A DNA stretch of 27,447 bases from a virus. The first letter of the stretch is position 1; every line of letters begins with the position of its first letter. The stretch lies in the IMG/VR virus record IMGVR_UViG_3300025138_000268, positions 1-27,447 of that record; one strand, 5' to 3'. The notes beneath the pieces are model-generated. The model was not told the DNA's origin, searched no databases, and worked only from the letters and a program-made list of their open reading frames with translations. The position numbers and the translations under genes are program-made. Below are positions 25,535 through 27,447 of the stretch, piece by piece.

Positions 25535-25915
25535 TTATTTTGGTAATGAATAATCTATTATATGAATTGTAACTAGAGTTCCTAATACTCCCCCTACAAC
25601 CCCTACCCATGGTTTTTTATACCATTTATCTACTTGATTTAATCTATCGTTATATAATTGAATTTGATCTTTAAGTATTTTAACTTCTTTATTTTTGTAA
25701 TTAAGAATTAAACTATCTTGTTGTGATAATAATATATAATTTTTTATTTGATATTCCAAATCATTTATTAAAATAGATTTAATTGAATCTTGTTGTTTTA
25801 AAGTATCAACGGATAGAAAAAATTCTTCTAATTCATTTTGAGGAATCTTAATTGTATCTTGACTATAACTTTTAAATGTTATTAGTAGTATTAAAATTAA
25901 AAATAAATTTTTCAT
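25535..25915 (-). CDS. small secreted coiled-coil protein with C-terminal membrane segment
   Basis: 126 residues. Residues 1-19 (MKNLFLILILLITFKSYSQ) look like a signal peptide of the type common in Flavobacteria, with cleavage likely after SYSQ. A helical coiled-coil region follows (about 25-95), then a hydrophobic segment KPWVGVVGGVLGTLVTIHII at about 101-120 near the C-terminus. The implied topology is a periplasmic rod anchored to a membrane by its end. The start overlaps the upstream gene by 4 nt (ATGA), so the pair is coupled. Spanin-like lysis protein is a candidate; there is no lipobox Cys, so an outer-membrane lipoprotein is not indicated. The function is unproven. Confidence 0.65.
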   Translation of the reverse strand: MKNLFLILILLITFKSYSQDTIKIPQNELEEFFLSVDTLKQQDSIKSILINDLEYQIKNYILLSQQDSLILNYKNKEVKILKDQIQLYNDRLNQVDKWYKKPWVGVVGGVLGTLVTIHIIDYSLPK

Positions 25916-26208
25916 TTTTTTCTATACTTTTTTTCAAAATTATTAATTGTAGATTTTGCATTTTTAGTACTTTTTAATTTTGATTTAGTAGATTTTACTT
26001 TTCTTGATGTTTTTTCTATTTTAGCTTTTGTTGATTTTTTATTATTTTGAACTTTAGAAACTTCTTTTGTGATAAAATCTAATTTAACATCATTTGCTTT
26101 AGTTCGTTTATTAAATTCTTTTTTTGATTTATCTTTAATAGATAATAAAGTAAAAATACCAGCAATTGCTCCTCCAATTGCTAATAATATTTTAAATATT
26201 TTTTTCAT
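25912..26208 (-). CDS. small basic membrane-anchored protein
   Basis: 98 residues. One hydrophobic N-terminal segment at about 4-24 (IFKILLAIGGAIAGIFTLLS), then a very basic Lys/Ser/Thr-rich helical tail (KSTKAKIEKTSRKVKSTKSK). No Cys and no catalytic motif. Overlaps the next gene by 4 nt and follows the upstream gene by 3 bp. The N-anchor plus coiled-coil layout recalls an inner-membrane spanin subunit or a holin accessory, but the extreme positive charge is unusual. The function is unknown. Confidence 0.6.
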   Translation of the reverse strand: MKKIFKILLAIGGAIAGIFTLLSIKDKSKKEFNKRTKANDVKLDFITKEVSKVQNNKKSTKAKIEKTSRKVKSTKSKLKSTKNAKSTINNFEKKYRKK

Positions 26209-26211
26209 AAC

Positions 26212-26832
26212 TTATTTCTTTGATTCTAATAAAGATTCTAATTCTTTTTTAATCTTTGTTAATTCTCTTAAACGATCAGTTAATTTAGCCTTTTCATCTC
26301 CCTCAGCATCTTTCCATTTTTTAACTACTTTTTTCATTTCTTTTTGTGTATCAGCTAATTTATAACCAATTTTAGATAGTGGTTCTTTTTTTAACTGTGA
26401 TGCTGTAGGTTCTTTTTCCTCATCATCTTCTATCTGTTCAAAAGCCATTTCTTCACCCCCACTATGGACGTATAAATCTGTAGTATCATCTACATCTTTT
26501 TTATCAACATACCCATCATCTTGAAATTTATCTGAGTCGTTGGCTTCATTAACTCCATCATAGTTTTGACTTTTTAAAACCTGTATTATAGCATAAACGG
26601 CATCTTGGAGAGAGTAACTATACTTATCAGCCATTTTTCTAATAAATCCATTTATTAATCTGTGTACTTCAGGGTTAACATTTTCAGTTAATCCTAAATC
26701 TGAAGACAATTCTTTTGTTTTTTCTAGTTCAGCGTTATAAGCTTGTTGATTTTTAGTATCTGCTGGAGATGCTGCCTCTAAAATATCAAGTATTTCTTCT
26801 TTTATAGATTTTTTTAGTTCTGATTTTTTCAT
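26212..26832 (-). CDS. unrecognised acidic coiled-coil protein
   Basis: 206 residues. A helical Lys/Glu-rich start (MKKSELKKSIKEEILDILEA), a folded-looking part with VNPEVHRLINGFIRKMADKY then SLQDAVYAIIQVLKS (about 52-90), an acidic linker (DDGYVDKKDVDDTTD; EQIEDDEEKEPTA), and a C-terminal coiled coil (about 157-206). No known family. It is in the position where T4 has the small terminase gene only in a loose sense, as two other genes intervene before the terminase; I see no DNA-binding motif to support that. An ATATTTATA motif lies 14 nt before the start. Confidence 0.65.
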   Translation of the reverse strand: MKKSELKKSIKEEILDILEAASPADTKNQQAYNAELEKTKELSSDLGLTENVNPEVHRLINGFIRKMADKYSYSLQDAVYAIIQVLKSQNYDGVNEANDSDKFQDDGYVDKKDVDDTTDLYVHSGGEEMAFEQIEDDEEKEPTASQLKKEPLSKIGYKLADTQKEMKKVVKKWKDAEGDEKAKLTDRLRELTKIKKELESLLESKK

Positions 26833-26846
26833 TGGGAATATTTTAT

Positions 26847-26855
26847 TATAAATAT
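26847..26855 (-). promoter_or_regulatory. ATATTTATA motif upstream of the acidic coiled-coil gene
   Basis: Copy of the recurring motif, 14 nt before the ATG. As at the portal gene, the upstream TGA stop is part of TGATATTTATA. Confidence 0.42.
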
Positions 26856-27385
26856 CAAAGAGAAACTGCCTGTTTAACTAATTTTATACGCTCCTTTGTG
26901 GATCCTTTAATTTCAATTAGATTTACAATTTTATGTCTATATTTAATAATTAATAATTGAATAGCTTCATCGATAGTTTTTCTATAATTAGCATCAGTTT
27001 CTCTAACTCCATTATTTTCTATTTCTACACCTTCAGGTGTAATGTAAAAGATATAATCGTATTCATTTAGCATATTACTTGCAAAACTACAAAAATCATC
27101 TGCTTCTATATAATTCATTGATTGAGAAGATTTAGCAAATGCCATTACATCAATAATTGTTCTGTCTGTTATGATATTATCTTGCATTAATTCACTAGCT
27201 CTTTCAGCTAAAAATACAGCTTGACCTTTAACAGTAGAATCTGTATTTAAAGGTATACCCATTTCCATAAGATATTTAGAACGTTCTGTTCTAGTTGTAT
27301 AATCTTTAAATTCAGGTAATTCAGCTAAAGCATTAACTAAAGTTGTTTTACCTACTGACATTGTACCGCAAAATCCTATTTTCAT
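26855..27385 (-). CDS. P-loop nucleotide kinase-like ATPase (NadR/AAA_28 type)
   Basis: 176 residues. The N-terminal Walker A motif is GTMSVGKT (7-14), followed by ITDRTIIDVMAFAK around 71-84, a D-R-(S/T) type site seen in deoxynucleoside and NadR-like kinases, and YDYIFYITPEGVEIENNGVR with an arginine-containing lid region (RETDANYRKT). This points to a small phosphotransferase acting on a nucleotide or nucleoside, or an AAA_28-type ATPase; the substrate is not visible. The gene begins 1 bp after the upstream stop. Cytoplasmic, with no membrane segment. Confidence 0.75.
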   Translation of the reverse strand: MKIGFCGTMSVGKTTLVNALAELPEFKDYTTRTERSKYLMEMGIPLNTDSTVKGQAVFLAERASELMQDNIITDRTIIDVMAFAKSSQSMNYIEADDFCSFASNMLNEYDYIFYITPEGVEIENNGVRETDANYRKTIDEAIQLLIIKYRHKIVNLIEIKGSTKERIKLVKQAVSL

Positions 27386-27386
27386 A

Positions 27387-27447
27387 TTAAAATGGTAAAT
27401 TTAATGGATCAAGTTGTGATGATCCCATTCCTACTCTATAACTATCA
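27387..27447 (-). CDS. C-terminal end of an unknown upstream gene (partial)
   Basis: The minus strand reads DSYRVGMGSSQLDPLNLPF and then TAA at 27389-27387, 1 bp before the kinase-like gene's ATG. The tight spacing and open frame to the window edge suggest the end of a real gene. Too short to identify. Confidence 0.5.
   Translation of the reverse strand, partial: DSYRVGMGSSQLDPLNLPF

Noticed and set aside
26212-26832. Small terminase subunit (gp16)
   Set aside because: The coiled coil and approximate position are suggestive, but two genes separate it from the large subunit and no DNA-binding motif is visible.

Overview
The window is part of the virion-structure module of a tailed phage, a T4-like myovirus. 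Every convincing gene lies on the minus strand, so the biology reads from base 27447 down to base 1. The DNA is AT-rich, genes are packed with 1-4 bp gaps or short overlaps, and there is no tRNA, rRNA, integrase or insertion sequence. Recognisable T4-type proteins are the large terminase (gp17), portal (gp20), prohead protease (gp21), scaffold (gp22), major capsid protein (gp23) and neck/tail-completion proteins resembling gp13, gp14 and gp15. Start codons mostly follow A/T-rich stretches without a Shine-Dalgarno sequence, and one small protein carries a flavobacterial-style signal peptide. A marine Bacteroidetes (flavobacterial) host is my best inference; it is not shown directly.

Layout in transcription order: (1) 27447-25535: tail end of an unknown gene, a small P-loop kinase-like protein, an acidic coiled-coil protein, and two small membrane/secreted coiled-coil proteins that could be a lysis pair. 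(2) 25531-18505: terminase, portal, three unrecognised proteins, prohead protease, then a terminator. (3) 18324-14850: scaffold and an enlarged major capsid protein, preceded by a leader with two perfect hairpins and closed by a strong GAAA-loop terminator. (4) 14719-12362: a non-structural island of three genes: a pentein (amidinotransferase/DDAH-like), phosphatidylserine decarboxylase and PhoH. (5) 12311-8211: a repeat-containing virion protein and the three neck/tail-completion proteins. (6) 8171-1: a fibre-type protein followed by a giant gene that runs off the left edge.

The giant gene (6797 to beyond base 1, at least 2265 codons) is the most striking element. It has a ~92-residue N-terminal domain followed by long Gly-X-Y collagen-like blocks built from Ser/Thr/Ala/Asp triplets with no proline. 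Between the blocks sit ~100-residue globular domains, each starting and ending with a cysteine. The frame is open without a stop from 6797 to the window edge. The opposite strand of the repeat holds long Pro/Glu-rich and Leu/His/Asn-rich open frames; these are artefacts of the repeat.

A second pattern is the motif ATATTTATA (minus strand). It lies shortly upstream of start codons at six junctions that have a gap, with a one-mismatch copy in the scaffold leader, and I saw none at the tightly packed junctions I checked. Both predicted terminators are followed by a copy, so it may be this phage's late-promoter element.
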